NCBI GenBank assembly: GCA_003482885.1 | Contig: DMXN01000026.1 | Location: 14,274 to 41,113, forward strand | Source: Candidatus Moraniibacteriota bacterium | GTDB lineage: Bacteria > Patescibacteriota > Minisyncoccia > Moranbacterales > UBA2206 | Direction: 5' to 3' | DNA length: 26,840 bases | Part shown: positions 19,328-26,391 of the stretch, piece after piece | How positions within the stretch are numbered: the first letter of the stretch is position 1 | How the letters are laid out: each line of letters starts with the position of its first letter | Program-made: the position numbers and the translations under genes | The notes under the pieces: model-generated | The model's input: the letters and a program-made list of their open reading frames with translations, nothing else | Database searches by the model: none | Told to the model about the DNA's origin: nothing

Positions 19328-20734
19328 TTAAATGATTTCTCCTTCGAGATTCCATATATTCGCTTTAATAATTTTAACTTTCACAAATTTGCCAACTAAA
19401 TTATTACCCCCTCTCCTTGGCAAGGAGAGGGTTGGGGTGAGGTGGATTTTCACATTTTTTCCACTCCGCATTTTGCCGAAATAAAAATTATTTTTTTCTT
19501 TTTCAATCAAAACTTCTTGCGCAATATTTATATATTTTTTATTATTTTCCAAAGCGGTTTTTTTTAAAATTTCATTCAAAAACTTTTCCCGTCTGGATTT
19601 TTCATTTTTGGAAACATCATCTTTTATTTTCCATGCGGCGGTTTCCGGACGGGGAGAAAATTGACCGAAATAAACTAGATCATATTTTGTCTTTTTCATA
19701 ATTTCCGCCGATTCCAAGAATTGTTTTTTGGTTTCGCCAGGGAAGCCGACAATAATGTCCGAAGTTAAAGAATAAAGCGCGCCGGGCTTGTATTTTTTGA
19801 AAGCCACGCGAATTTTTTTTATCAATTCTAAATAATGCCCGACTGTATATTTGCGGTTCATTTTTTTAAGAATTTCGTTTGATCCCGATTGAATAGGCAA
19901 ATGAATATGCTCGCAAACTTTTTTTGATTTGGCAATCATTTCAATCAGCTCGTCAGAAAAATCTTTCGGATGCGAAGAAATAAAACGAATCCAAAAATGT
20001 CCGGGAATAGCATTGATTTTTTTGAGCAAAGCTGAAAAAGTTATTTTTTCGTTATTGTACGAGTTTACATTCTGTCCCAGTAAAGTTATTTCTTTGTAAC
20101 CATTTTTCACTAGATTCTTTATTTCAGAAATTATTTCTTTCGCCGATCTGGAAATTTCTTGTCCGCGAGCATAAGGGACAACACAGTAAGAACAGAAATT
20201 GTCGCAACCGGTCATGATCGGCACAAGAGCTTGATATGCGTTAGGAGGTATTGAATTAATCGAGAGATAATGGATACTTTCTTTATTTGATATATTATCT
20301 TGTGCCGAATTTTTAATTTTTAATTTTGTAATTTTTTCAGCCACAGGCTGATCCGCCTTTGGCGGAAAACAATTTTTTACCCAGAGGGTGACCAGCCTTT
20401 GGCTGGCAATGATCCAATTTTCAAATTTTTCAAAATCATTAATAGCGAAAAATAAATCAGCTTTATTTTTTAATTTTTTCTGAATGTCTTTGCGGTTGGC
20501 GAGGCAGCCGGTTAAGATAATTTTAATTTCAGGGTTAGTTTTTTTTAAATTATGGATTATACCGCAAGCGCGGTCTTCCGCCGTTTGGCGGATTCCGCAA
20601 GTGTTGAAAATGACAAAGTCAGCTTTTTGAATATCAGAAGCCGGCTTCATATTATTCTTTTCAAAAACAACTGCTATTTTTTCCGAATCACTGTAATTCA
20701 TCTGGCAGCCGAAAGTTTTGATAAAATATTTCAT
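19328..20734 (-). CDS. miaB: tRNA-2-methylthio-N6-dimethylallyladenosine synthase MiaB
   Basis: MiaB adds a methylthio group to i6A37 made by MiaA. Order of domains: N-terminal MTTase with Cys10 (FGCQMNYSDSE), Cys46 (NTCGIRQTAEDRA) and Cys77 (TGCLA) for the auxiliary Fe-S cluster; radical SAM with CDNFCSYC (Cys177, Cys181, Cys184); and a C-terminal TRAM domain. Two foreign stretches are present: ~107-134, between the first two domains, coded by two GCCTTTGGC-type units, and LTPTLSLPRRGG in the TRAM domain, coded by a CCCTCTCC palindrome. Both keep the frame. The ATG at 20734 (MKYFIKTFGC) is preferred to the TTG at 20752. Length 468 residues. Confidence 0.95.
   Translation of the reverse strand: MKYFIKTFGCQMNYSDSEKIAVVFEKNNMKPASDIQKADFVIFNTCGIRQTAEDRACGIIHNLKKTNPEIKIILTGCLANRKDIQKKLKNKADLFFAINDFEKFENWIIASQRLVTLWVKNCFPPKADQPVAEKITKLKIKNSAQDNISNKESIHYLSINSIPPNAYQALVPIMTGCDNFCSYCVVPYARGQEISRSAKEIISEIKNLVKNGYKEITLLGQNVNSYNNEKITFSALLKKINAIPGHFWIRFISSHPKDFSDELIEMIAKSKKVCEHIHLPIQSGSNEILKKMNRKYTVGHYLELIKKIRVAFKKYKPGALYSLTSDIIVGFPGETKKQFLESAEIMKKTKYDLVYFGQFSPRPETAAWKIKDDVSKNEKSRREKFLNEILKKTALENNKKYINIAQEVLIEKEKNNFYFGKMRSGKNVKIHLTPTLSLPRRGGNNLVGKFVKVKIIKANIWNLEGEII
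19406..19442. repeat. CCCTCTCC palindromic element in the miaB TRAM domain
   Basis: CCCTCTCCTTG (19409-19419), one central G, CAAGGAGAGGG (19421-19431), then TTGGGGTGAGG. On the plus strand this is the reverse orientation of the elp3 copy, yet it is also open in the miaB frame, coding LTPTLSLPRRGG near the C-terminus. Confidence 0.85.
20347..20406. repeat. Two tandem GCCTTTGGC-type palindromic units in miaB
   Basis: TCCGCC-TTT-GGCGGA (20352-20366) and CCAGCC-TTT-GGCTGG (20392-20406) are 40 bases apart, each preceded by a GCTGAT- or GGTGAC-like flank. In frame they code much of SQRLVTLWVKNCFPPKADQP, absent from ordinary MiaB. The differing stems (CCGCC versus CCAGCC) with paired changes show base-pairing is kept. 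Confidence 0.75.
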
Positions 20735-20857
20735 AAGAATTATTATTCTCAATTTGGATATTGTTCCGGTGTTACGCTGCGTCGATCAGTTAAACAAGGA
20801 AAATTATTGCCTTTTTCTTGTTTGCGTTAGCATGGTTTTTTAGATTACGATACCCGT

Positions 20858-20885
20858 ATTTTACACCAATCCGCGATTTTTTCAA
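20858..20885 (-). promoter_or_regulatory. Possible promoter of miaB
   Basis: On the minus strand TTGAAA, a 16-base spacer and TAAAAT, giving a ~115-base leader before the ATG at 20734. The rest of the 20735-21000 gap holds an 8-base inverted repeat CCAATCCG/CGGATTGG (20866-20873, 20921-20928) and the hairpin at 20941. No gene is seen. Confidence 0.35.
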
Positions 20886-20940
20886 AATGCAAATCTCTTA
20901 GGTGCCGGTTTAGTTTAGTACGGATTGGTCATATCAAAAC

Positions 20941-20965
20941 GCGATTTTGACTTCCGCAAAATCGC
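20941..20965 (-). terminator. Terminator of the tRNA cluster
   Basis: On the minus strand GCGATTTTG, a 7-base loop and CAAAATCGC, followed by GTTTTG; 36 bases beyond the 3' end of the last tRNA. The stem is perfect but the T-tract short. Confidence 0.5.
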
Positions 20966-21000
20966 TCCATATTCTTAATTCTGAACAAGTTCCTATGTGG

Positions 21001-21077
21001 TGGTGCGCCCTGAGGGACTCGAACCCCCGACCCTTTGGTCCGAAGCCAAATGCTCTAATCCGCTGAGCTAAGGGCGC
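21001..21077 (-). tRNA. tRNA-Arg (anticodon TCG)
   Basis: Full cloverleaf: acceptor GCGCCCT/AGGGCGC, D-stem GCTC/GAGC, anticodon stem TTTGG/CCAAA around loop CTTCGGA, and T-loop TTCGAGT. The anticodon UCG reads CGA. The 3' CCA is encoded (21001-21003), unlike in the three neighbours. It is last in the four-tRNA cluster. Confidence 0.95.
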
Positions 21078-21105
21078 AATAAAATTTACAAAAAATCTGC
21101 ACAGG

Positions 21106-21177
21106 GGTGGCTAAAGGGAATCGGACCCTTGTAACTGGTACCACAAACCAGTGTTCTGCCATTGAACTATAGCCACC
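21106..21177 (-). tRNA. tRNA-His (anticodon GTG)
   Basis: Acceptor GTGGCTA with an extra 5' G (position -1, 21177) facing discriminator C, the identity element of histidine tRNA. Anticodon stem CTGGT/ACCAG holds loop TTGTGGT. No CCA is encoded. The cognate hisS gene is also in this window. Confidence 0.95.
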
Positions 21178-21222
21178 ACTTTGCAGACTTTCGTTTTTTT
21201 GAAAATTAAAAAATTATTTTCG

Positions 21223-21295
21223 TGCACCCACCAAGATTCGAACTTGGGACCTTCTCCTTAAGAGGGAGCAGCTCTACCAGCTGAGCTATGGGTGC
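21223..21295 (-). tRNA. tRNA-Lys (anticodon CTT)
   Basis: Acceptor GCACCCA/TGGGTGC, D-arm GCTC/GAGC, anticodon loop CTCTTAA on stem GCTCC/GGAGA (outer pair G-A mismatched), T-loop TTCGAAT. CUU reads AAG. No CCA encoded. Confidence 0.94.
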
Positions 21296-21305
21296 ATGGG
21301 TGGGG

Positions 21306-21378
21306 TGCGCCGGGCAGGAATCGGACCTGCGACCAATAGCTTAGAAGGCTACTGCTCTATCCACTGAGCTACCGGCGC
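21306..21378 (-). tRNA. tRNA-Arg (anticodon TCT)
   Basis: Acceptor GCGCCGG/CCGGCGC, anticodon stem GTAGC/GCTAT around loop CTTCTAA. UCU reads AGA/AGG and has U34, in eukaryotes a target of Elongator and Trm9. No CCA encoded. It is first in the cluster. Confidence 0.95.
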
Positions 21379-21427
21379 AGAATTAAAGTTGAAAATCATA
21401 ATAAAATTGCCAGCAGGCAACGATAAT

Positions 21428-21456
21428 ATGTTACCAAAAATAAACAGTAAAGTCAA
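21428..21456 (-). promoter_or_regulatory. Promoter of the tRNA cluster
   Basis: Minus-strand TTGACT, a 17-base spacer and TAACAT, with a start near 21421, about 43 bases before the first tRNA. The rest of the 21379-21564 gap has no gene; a purine-rich AAAGGAGG (21505-21512) leads into no ORF. Confidence 0.5.
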
Positions 21457-21564
21457 TCAATTCTAATATTTGGCGAATTCAAAACCTATGGCACCACTTT
21501 AGATAAAAGGAGGAACTGAAAAGCCATGTGAGAGAAAGTTATCCACAGAAAAAAATTTTTGATT

Positions 21565-22107
21565 TCAAGCCGTTCCTTCCGTTTTTTCCAAAACTTCTTT
21601 TTCTATTTCCGATATTTTTCTTAATTCTTCCTTCGTGATTTTTTCCAAAACGAAATCGCCGGCTTCCGGCTGGGGAAAATCGGCGGGTTCTTTTTCCGGT
21701 CCGATCCCGATTCGCAAACGGGCGAATTTTTTTGTGTTTAATTTATCGATAATATTTTGGACGCCGTTGTGTCCGGCGGAAGACGAATCGGTTGCCAGCT
21801 TGTATTTCCCGCAGGTGATATCCAAGTCGTCATGAATAACCAGCAAGTCGTTCGCGGAGAGTTTATAAAAATCCAGCAGTTTTTTTGCTGTTTCTCCTGA
21901 AAGATTCATAAAAGTTTGCGGTTTGGCGAGAATAATTTTTTTATCGTCGATTTCTCCTTGCGATAATTCGGCGTTGAATTTTTTATGCAACTTAAAAACG
22001 GGGAATGACCACTTTTCCCGTAATTTATCGAGGAATAAAAATCCAAGATTATGCCGAGTGTTCTTATATTTTTCCCCCGGATTTCCGAGTCCGACGATTA
22101 GTTTCAT
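21565..22107 (-). CDS. pth: Peptidyl-tRNA hydrolase
   Basis: Pth releases tRNA from peptidyl-tRNA dropped off the ribosome. LIVGLGNPGEKYKNTRHNLGF with the catalytic His of the TRHN motif, LAKPQTFMNLSGE, VIHDDLDITCGKYKL with the catalytic Asp, and AGHNGVQNII are all present. It is full length at 180 residues. A GGAG nine bases before the ATG is a fair ribosome binding site. It lies 24 bases after the LCP gene on the same strand, probably co-transcribed with it. Confidence 0.97.
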   Translation of the reverse strand: MKLIVGLGNPGEKYKNTRHNLGFLFLDKLREKWSFPVFKLHKKFNAELSQGEIDDKKIILAKPQTFMNLSGETAKKLLDFYKLSANDLLVIHDDLDITCGKYKLATDSSSAGHNGVQNIIDKLNTKKFARLRIGIGPEKEPADFPQPEAGDFVLEKITKEELRKISEIEKEVLEKTEGTA

Positions 22108-22131
22108 ATTATTTGGCTCCGCGCTTTTAAT

Positions 22132-23592
22132 TTAATTGTTAAAAAAGTCTTGCTCGTCTTGCGCTTTTTTGTAATTTTCAATGGAATCTTCAGCCATATT
22201 GTATTTTTCAATCAAATCTTTTCCAATTACGACCGTAATGTCCGGCGGGTTTTTTTCGGTGATTTTTTTATATCTGTCCGGCAAGCCGTAAGAAACTCGC
22301 GCGGGAAGTTTGGCGGCCAGTTCGTCCAATGAAAAGGGTTTTATTCCGGAAGTTGAATCGTGAACGGCAGTTATGTTTTCTAAATCTTTTGCCGGATCAT
22401 TGACAATTGAAACATTTTTATAAACCAGATTCTCGCTAAGTAATTTTTTAATTTTCTCTACAATATCATTATCGCCGCTTTTATTGATAAGCGCAACCGA
22501 CGCGTTCTCTTTGATAATTTCTTCTCGGCGTCTTTTCAGTTTATTCAAATCAAAAATATTTTGCGCCAAATCTTGAATTTCGCTGTAATTTCCCGCGCGG
22601 GGGATAAGAATGAAAGCCGGAGTTTCTCCGTAAAAAATATGCGAAACTTTCAAAAGGCTGTCTTTGTTCCAAGCATCGATGGCGACATTGGCAATATTAT
22701 TTATGTCCAATTCACGGCTTAATTTAAAAAAAGTTTCCAATTCTCGGCTGGAAATATTGGTTTTAAGATTATCGCCCAAAGCGTTGAATAAACTGTTGAG
22801 CGCGAAAATATCAAACAAAGCGTTTCCGGAAAACACTTTGTTTTTCGCCGCTTGGATTATTTGCTGCTGCCGCTTGGCTCGTCCGAAATCTCCATCCGGA
22901 TCATTGTGCCGTTCGCGAGCGTACTTTAACGCCAAGTCTCCGTTCAAATGCTGAAAACCTTTTTTTAATTCAAATATTTCGTAGCTGTAATTCGCGCCGG
23001 GATAACGGGCGTCGTAAATATCCCGTTCGTTGGAAACATTGATTCCTCCGATAGCGTCAATGATTTTTTTAAAACCGTCAAAATTAAGTACGGCGTAATA
23101 ATGAATATTTAAGGAAGTGATGGATTCCACGGTTTTCAATAGTGGATCAATCGCTTCGCTTTCATTTTTTCCGTTATTCAGTCCGGCTTGATAAAGGGAA
23201 TTTATTTTTGTTTTAAATTCGGAGTCCGGAACGGTGATATATAAATCGCGCGGAAGAGAAAGCAAGGCGGCTTGATTGGTTTTCAAGTTAAGGCTGGCGA
23301 GCATAATCGTATCGGTCAAATTTTGTCCCGGCTTGCCTTTGCCCGCCACGCCCAAAAGCAAAATATTTATTTTGCCGTCTTCCGTTTTTTTTAAATTTGC
23401 CGGATTATTTTTCGCAGAATTTGCCAATAATTTCAAAGTGTCAAGAATAGTTTCAGTCTTGTTTTCGATGCTGATTTTATTGCTGAACGAGTTTAATTTG
23501 AAAAGAAAAAAACCGCTGTAAGCGATTGCTCCAAGCAAAAATAAAATAACCAGCCAAAGAAATATTTTTAGAATTATTTTTTTGAGAAGCAT
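22132..23592 (-). CDS. LytR-CpsA-Psr (LCP) family protein with LytR C-terminal domain
   Basis: An N-terminal cytoplasmic KK start and one membrane helix (about 6-30) anchor an extracellular enzyme. The LCP domain runs from about 73 to 240, with NILLLGVAGKGKPGQNLTDTIML, the Arg-rich LLSLPRDLYITVP, and LALKYARERHNDPDGDFGRAKR, holding the Arg and Asp residues that bind polyprenyl pyrophosphate. The C-terminal ~110 residues fit the LytR_C domain (ASVALINKSG onward). LCP enzymes attach glycopolymers to peptidoglycan, or in some cases to proteins. 486 residues. The start ATG follows a well-formed promoter at leaderless distance. Confidence 0.92.
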   Translation of the reverse strand: MLLKKIILKIFLWLVILFLLGAIAYSGFFLFKLNSFSNKISIENKTETILDTLKLLANSAKNNPANLKKTEDGKINILLLGVAGKGKPGQNLTDTIMLASLNLKTNQAALLSLPRDLYITVPDSEFKTKINSLYQAGLNNGKNESEAIDPLLKTVESITSLNIHYYAVLNFDGFKKIIDAIGGINVSNERDIYDARYPGANYSYEIFELKKGFQHLNGDLALKYARERHNDPDGDFGRAKRQQQIIQAAKNKVFSGNALFDIFALNSLFNALGDNLKTNISSRELETFFKLSRELDINNIANVAIDAWNKDSLLKVSHIFYGETPAFILIPRAGNYSEIQDLAQNIFDLNKLKRRREEIIKENASVALINKSGDNDIVEKIKKLLSENLVYKNVSIVNDPAKDLENITAVHDSTSGIKPFSLDELAAKLPARVSYGLPDRYKKITEKNPPDITVVIGKDLIEKYNMAEDSIENYKKAQDEQDFFNN

Positions 23593-23598
23593 GCGACA

Positions 23599-23627
23599 AT
23601 AATACCGCTATAAATGATTCTCGTCAA
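23599..23627 (-). promoter_or_regulatory. Promoter of the LCP gene, leaderless position
   Basis: Minus-strand TTGACG, a 17-base spacer and TATTAT, with six bases to the ATG at 23592. One of the cleanest promoters in the window, with no room for a Shine-Dalgarno. Divergent from the lepB promoter. Confidence 0.65.
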
Positions 23628-23657
23628 ATTACGGCTTAATAAAAGGAAAAAACGCTC

Positions 23658-23686
23658 TTGCCAAAGGAATAAATTTCTGCTATGCT
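23658..23686 (+). promoter_or_regulatory. Promoter of lepB, leaderless position
   Basis: TTGCCA (23658-23663), a 17-base spacer and an extended -10 TGC-TATGCT (23681-23686). The -10 overlaps the ATG at 23682, so that codon cannot be the start of this transcript; the ATG at 23694 lies seven bases after the -10. Confidence 0.6.
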
Positions 23687-23693
23687 GGAAAAT

Positions 23694-24329
23694 ATGGAAG
23701 AGAAAAAACTTGAAAACAGAACTGTTCAAAATTCTCAAGCGGATTATATCGGCGTGGGAAGTTTTGTTTTGGAAATAATTAAAATTGTCGCTCTCGCTTT
23801 CATTATTATTTTCCCCATTCGAGTTTTTTTATTCCAGCCTTTTTTTGTGCAAGGCGCTTCCATGGAGCCGAATTTTGAAGACGGGCAATATTTGATCGTG
23901 AACGAGTTGGGTTATAAAAAAACAACAATCGCGTTTGGCGATAGCAAGTTTTTTTCCGTCGGCGCTTTCAAAGAAATCCCCAGACAGAAAGCAATTGTTT
24001 TCCGTTATCCCAATGATCCGAGCAAATATTTTATCAAAAGAATTATCGGATTGCCCGGAGAAAAAATTGAAATCAAAAATGGCAGCGTCAAGATTTTTAA
24101 CAGTGAAAATATTGACGGTTTCATTTTGGACGAAAGCGTTTATTTGGAAAAAGGAGCGCGAACCGACAGGGAAGCGACGATAATACTTAAAGATAACGAA
24201 TATTTTGTGATGGGAGACAATCGGCAATTCAGTTCCGATTCGCGGGTCTGGGGACCCATTACGGACGATAATATAATCGGCGAAGTTTTATTGCGGGCAT
24301 GGCCGTTGAATGAAATTTCAGCGTTTTGA
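23694..24329 (+). CDS. lepB: Signal peptidase I
   Basis: Type I signal peptidase cleaves signal peptides of exported proteins at the outer face of the membrane. A single N-terminal membrane helix (IIKIVALAFIIIFPIRVFLF) precedes the catalytic Ser in QGASMEPNF; the catalytic Lys is in YFIKRIIGLPGE; and the conserved box GDNRQFSSDSRVWGPI follows near the end. Start chosen at 23694 (MEEKK) because the upstream ATG at 23682 overlaps the promoter -10; using 23682 adds four residues. Length 211 residues. The end overlaps an ATG in the hisS frame. Confidence 0.94.
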   Translation: MEEKKLENRTVQNSQADYIGVGSFVLEIIKIVALAFIIIFPIRVFLFQPFFVQGASMEPNFEDGQYLIVNELGYKKTTIAFGDSKFFSVGAFKEIPRQKAIVFRYPNDPSKYFIKRIIGLPGEKIEIKNGSVKIFNSENIDGFILDESVYLEKGARTDREATIILKDNEYFVMGDNRQFSSDSRVWGPITDDNIIGEVLLRAWPLNEISAF

Positions 24330-24342
24330 TTTTTATTTTATT

Positions 24343-25734
24343 ATGATTAGAAAAAAAATTATCAAACCAAAAAAAGTCGTAAAAAAAGCGGTTAAAAAAC
24401 CGAAACTGGAAAAGTCAAAAGAAGAGCCGATTATTCTTCAGGGTTTGCGCGGGATGAAAGATGTTTTGCCGCAAGACCAATCTTATTGGGAGCAGGCGAG
24501 AAGAGTGGCGGAAAAATTGGCGCGTGATTATGGATTTTCCAGAATCGATATTCCATTGGTGGAATTCGCCAATTTATTTACCAGAAATATCGGCGCCGGC
24601 ACGGATATTGTGGAAAAGGAAATGTACGCGTTCACGACTCGCGGCGGCGACAAGGTGGCATTACGGCCGGAATTTACCGCCGGAATTTGCCGCAGCTTTA
24701 TCCAGCACGGAATGAATGTTTTAAGCAAACCGGTAAAGCTTTTTTCCATTGGACCGGTTTACCGATATGATCGTCCGCAAGAAGGACGATTTCGCGAGCA
24801 CTATCAAGCCAATTACGATGCTTTCGGAGAAGAAGATTCTATTTTGGACGCGCAAATAATTCAATTGGCGCACAGATTTACTCAAAACTTGGGCATCAAA
24901 AACATTCAAATTCAAGTGAATTCCATCGGTTGTCCGATTTGCAAAAAAAACTATAACAGTTTGCTGGTTAATTATTTGGAATCGAAAAAAAATAAATTGT
25001 GTCAAGATTGCAAAAGAAGATTGGAAAACAATCCTTTGCGCGCCTTGGATTGTAAAGAAGACAAATGCTTTCAGGTTTCGGCAGCCGCTCCGCAATCGGT
25101 GGATCATTTATGCGAAGAATGCCGAACTCACTTTAAAACGCTTTTAGAATATTTGGACGAATTGGATTTGCCGTATTCTATCAATTCGCGATTAGTGCGG
25201 GGTTTGGATTATTACACTCGAACTGTGTTTGAAATTTATTCCGGAACGGAAGATGCCAAGAAAAATTCTTTGGGCGGAGGCGGGCGGTATGACAGACTGA
25301 TAAAAACAATGGGTGGAGAAGATACGCCGGCAATCGGTTTCGCGATCGGATTGGAAAGAGCGATAGCTGAAATGAAAAGAGTCCAAGCTAAGCCGTACAA
25401 ATCGCCGAAACCGCGCGTATTTTTGGCGCAACTGGGCAATTTGGCTAAGAAAAAAAGTTTGAAATTATTTTCCGAATTGGAAAAAAACGGAATTTTAACG
25501 GCGGAAAGTTTCGGTCGGGGCAGCTTAAAATCGCAGTTGAAAATCGCCAATCGCTTGGGCGTTGAACTCACTTTAATTTTAGGACAGAAAGAAACATTAG
25601 ATGGAACGGTGCTTATTAAAAATATGGCTACGGGAGCGCAAGAAACCGTGAGCGCGGATAAACTGGTGGATGCAATCAAGAAAAAACTGAAAACCGATAA
25701 TGTAATTGTGTTGCATAATAATAATCATGAATAA
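24343..25734 (+). CDS. hisS: Histidyl-tRNA synthetase
   Basis: A class II synthetase that charges tRNA-His, whose gene is 3 kb away. LQGLRGMKDVLP is the N-terminal HisRS signature. RPEFTAGICRSFIQ and FREHYQANYDAFGE (motif 2 area), LVRGLDYYTRTVFEIYSG (histidine-specific motif) and LGGGGRYDRL plus AIGFAIGLERAIAEM (motif 3) are present, then a C-terminal anticodon domain. An N-terminal Lys-rich extension (about 30 residues, KKIIKPKKVVKKAVKK) precedes the core. Start taken at 24343; an ATG at 24310, overlapping lepB, would add 11 residues. A four-cysteine cluster near 210-250 looks like a zinc knuckle insertion. Confidence 0.95.
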   Translation: MIRKKIIKPKKVVKKAVKKPKLEKSKEEPIILQGLRGMKDVLPQDQSYWEQARRVAEKLARDYGFSRIDIPLVEFANLFTRNIGAGTDIVEKEMYAFTTRGGDKVALRPEFTAGICRSFIQHGMNVLSKPVKLFSIGPVYRYDRPQEGRFREHYQANYDAFGEEDSILDAQIIQLAHRFTQNLGIKNIQIQVNSIGCPICKKNYNSLLVNYLESKKNKLCQDCKRRLENNPLRALDCKEDKCFQVSAAAPQSVDHLCEECRTHFKTLLEYLDELDLPYSINSRLVRGLDYYTRTVFEIYSGTEDAKKNSLGGGGRYDRLIKTMGGEDTPAIGFAIGLERAIAEMKRVQAKPYKSPKPRVFLAQLGNLAKKKSLKLFSELEKNGILTAESFGRGSLKSQLKIANRLGVELTLILGQKETLDGTVLIKNMATGAQETVSADKLVDAIKKKLKTDNVIVLHNNNHE

Positions 25735-25739
25735 AAAAT

Positions 25740-26105
25740 ATGGAATGTATATTTTGCAAAATTGTTAAAAAAGAAATTCCGGCTGTCGTTGTTTTTGAAG
25801 ATGATGAAATTTTGGCGTTTAAAGATGCGCGGCCGATTGCTCCGGTGCATATACTGATTATTCCCAAAAAGCATATCGAAAGCGTGAATGACTTGACGAA
25901 TGACGACGCGAAGTTGGCGGGAAGAATGATTTTGGTCGCCAAAAAAATCGCGCTGGATTTTGACATTTCTCCAAAAGGGTATAAACTGTTGTTTCGGGTT
26001 GGCGAGTGGGGCGGACAGGAAGTGGAGCATATCCATTTGCATTTGATTGGAGGAGTGAGGCTTTACGAAAATATCCGCCCGTGGGAAAAAGGTGAATTAA
26101 TATAA
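25740..26105 (+). CDS. HIT family hydrolase
   Basis: A 121-residue histidine-triad protein of the HINT/PKCI type. CIFCKIVKKEIPA with two cysteines, FKDARPIAPVHILIIPKKHI, and the catalytic HIHLHLIGG (His-x-His-x-His). These enzymes split nucleoside phosphoramidates or adenylated intermediates. It lies five bases after hisS and 17 bases before rpsU. Confidence 0.95.
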   Translation: MECIFCKIVKKEIPAVVVFEDDEILAFKDARPIAPVHILIIPKKHIESVNDLTNDDAKLAGRMILVAKKIALDFDISPKGYKLLFRVGEWGGQEVEHIHLHLIGGVRLYENIRPWEKGELI

Positions 26106-26106
26106 G

Positions 26107-26114
26107 AAAGGAGG
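26107..26114 (+). promoter_or_regulatory. Strong Shine-Dalgarno of rpsU
   Basis: AAGGAGGG stands about eight bases before the ATG at 26123. It is the only full-strength ribosome binding site before a recognised gene in the window; most other genes have weak or no such site. Confidence 0.75.
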
Positions 26115-26122
26115 GTTTTTTT

Positions 26123-26377
26123 ATGATTGAGGTAAAAAGAAAAGATCGTGAGTCGCCGGAAAGTTTAATTAGAAGATTTAGCCGCAAAATTCAACAAAGT
26201 GGCGTTTTGATGCGCGCCAGAAGAATGCGTTTTCGAGCTGATGAAAAAAGCAAACGGGAAATGCGTGAAGGCGCGATGTATAAAGTTAAAGTGAGAAAAG
26301 TTGTCAATAAGCTTAAAAAAATGGGAAAGTTTGACGATCAAACTTTCAGAAATGTCAAGAAAAAATTGATTAAATAA
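26123..26377 (+). CDS. rpsU: 30S ribosomal protein S21
   Basis: EVKRKDRESPESLIRRFSRK and the basic RARRMRF segment are the S21 hallmarks; the protein binds near the 3' end of 16S rRNA and aids initiation. At 84 residues it carries a Lys-rich C-terminal extension (about 20 residues) beyond the usual ~65-70. The strong Shine-Dalgarno stands out against leaderless-looking neighbours. yqeY follows 14 bases later, a common CPR pair. Confidence 0.93.
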   Translation: MIEVKRKDRESPESLIRRFSRKIQQSGVLMRARRMRFRADEKSKREMREGAMYKVKVRKVVNKLKKMGKFDDQTFRNVKKKLIK

Positions 26378-26391
26378 ATATTATCAAATGT

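Noticed and set aside
21539..21547. TTATCCACA, a perfect DnaA-box consensus near the tRNA cluster
   Set aside because: Only one copy, no AT-rich unwinding element with further boxes, no dnaA or dnaN nearby. A single 9-mer is not an origin.
21528..21644. GTG ORF after an AAAGGAGG near pth
   Set aside because: It runs antisense through the pth 3' end, has low-complexity composition, and the purine run is badly spaced (about 16 bases).
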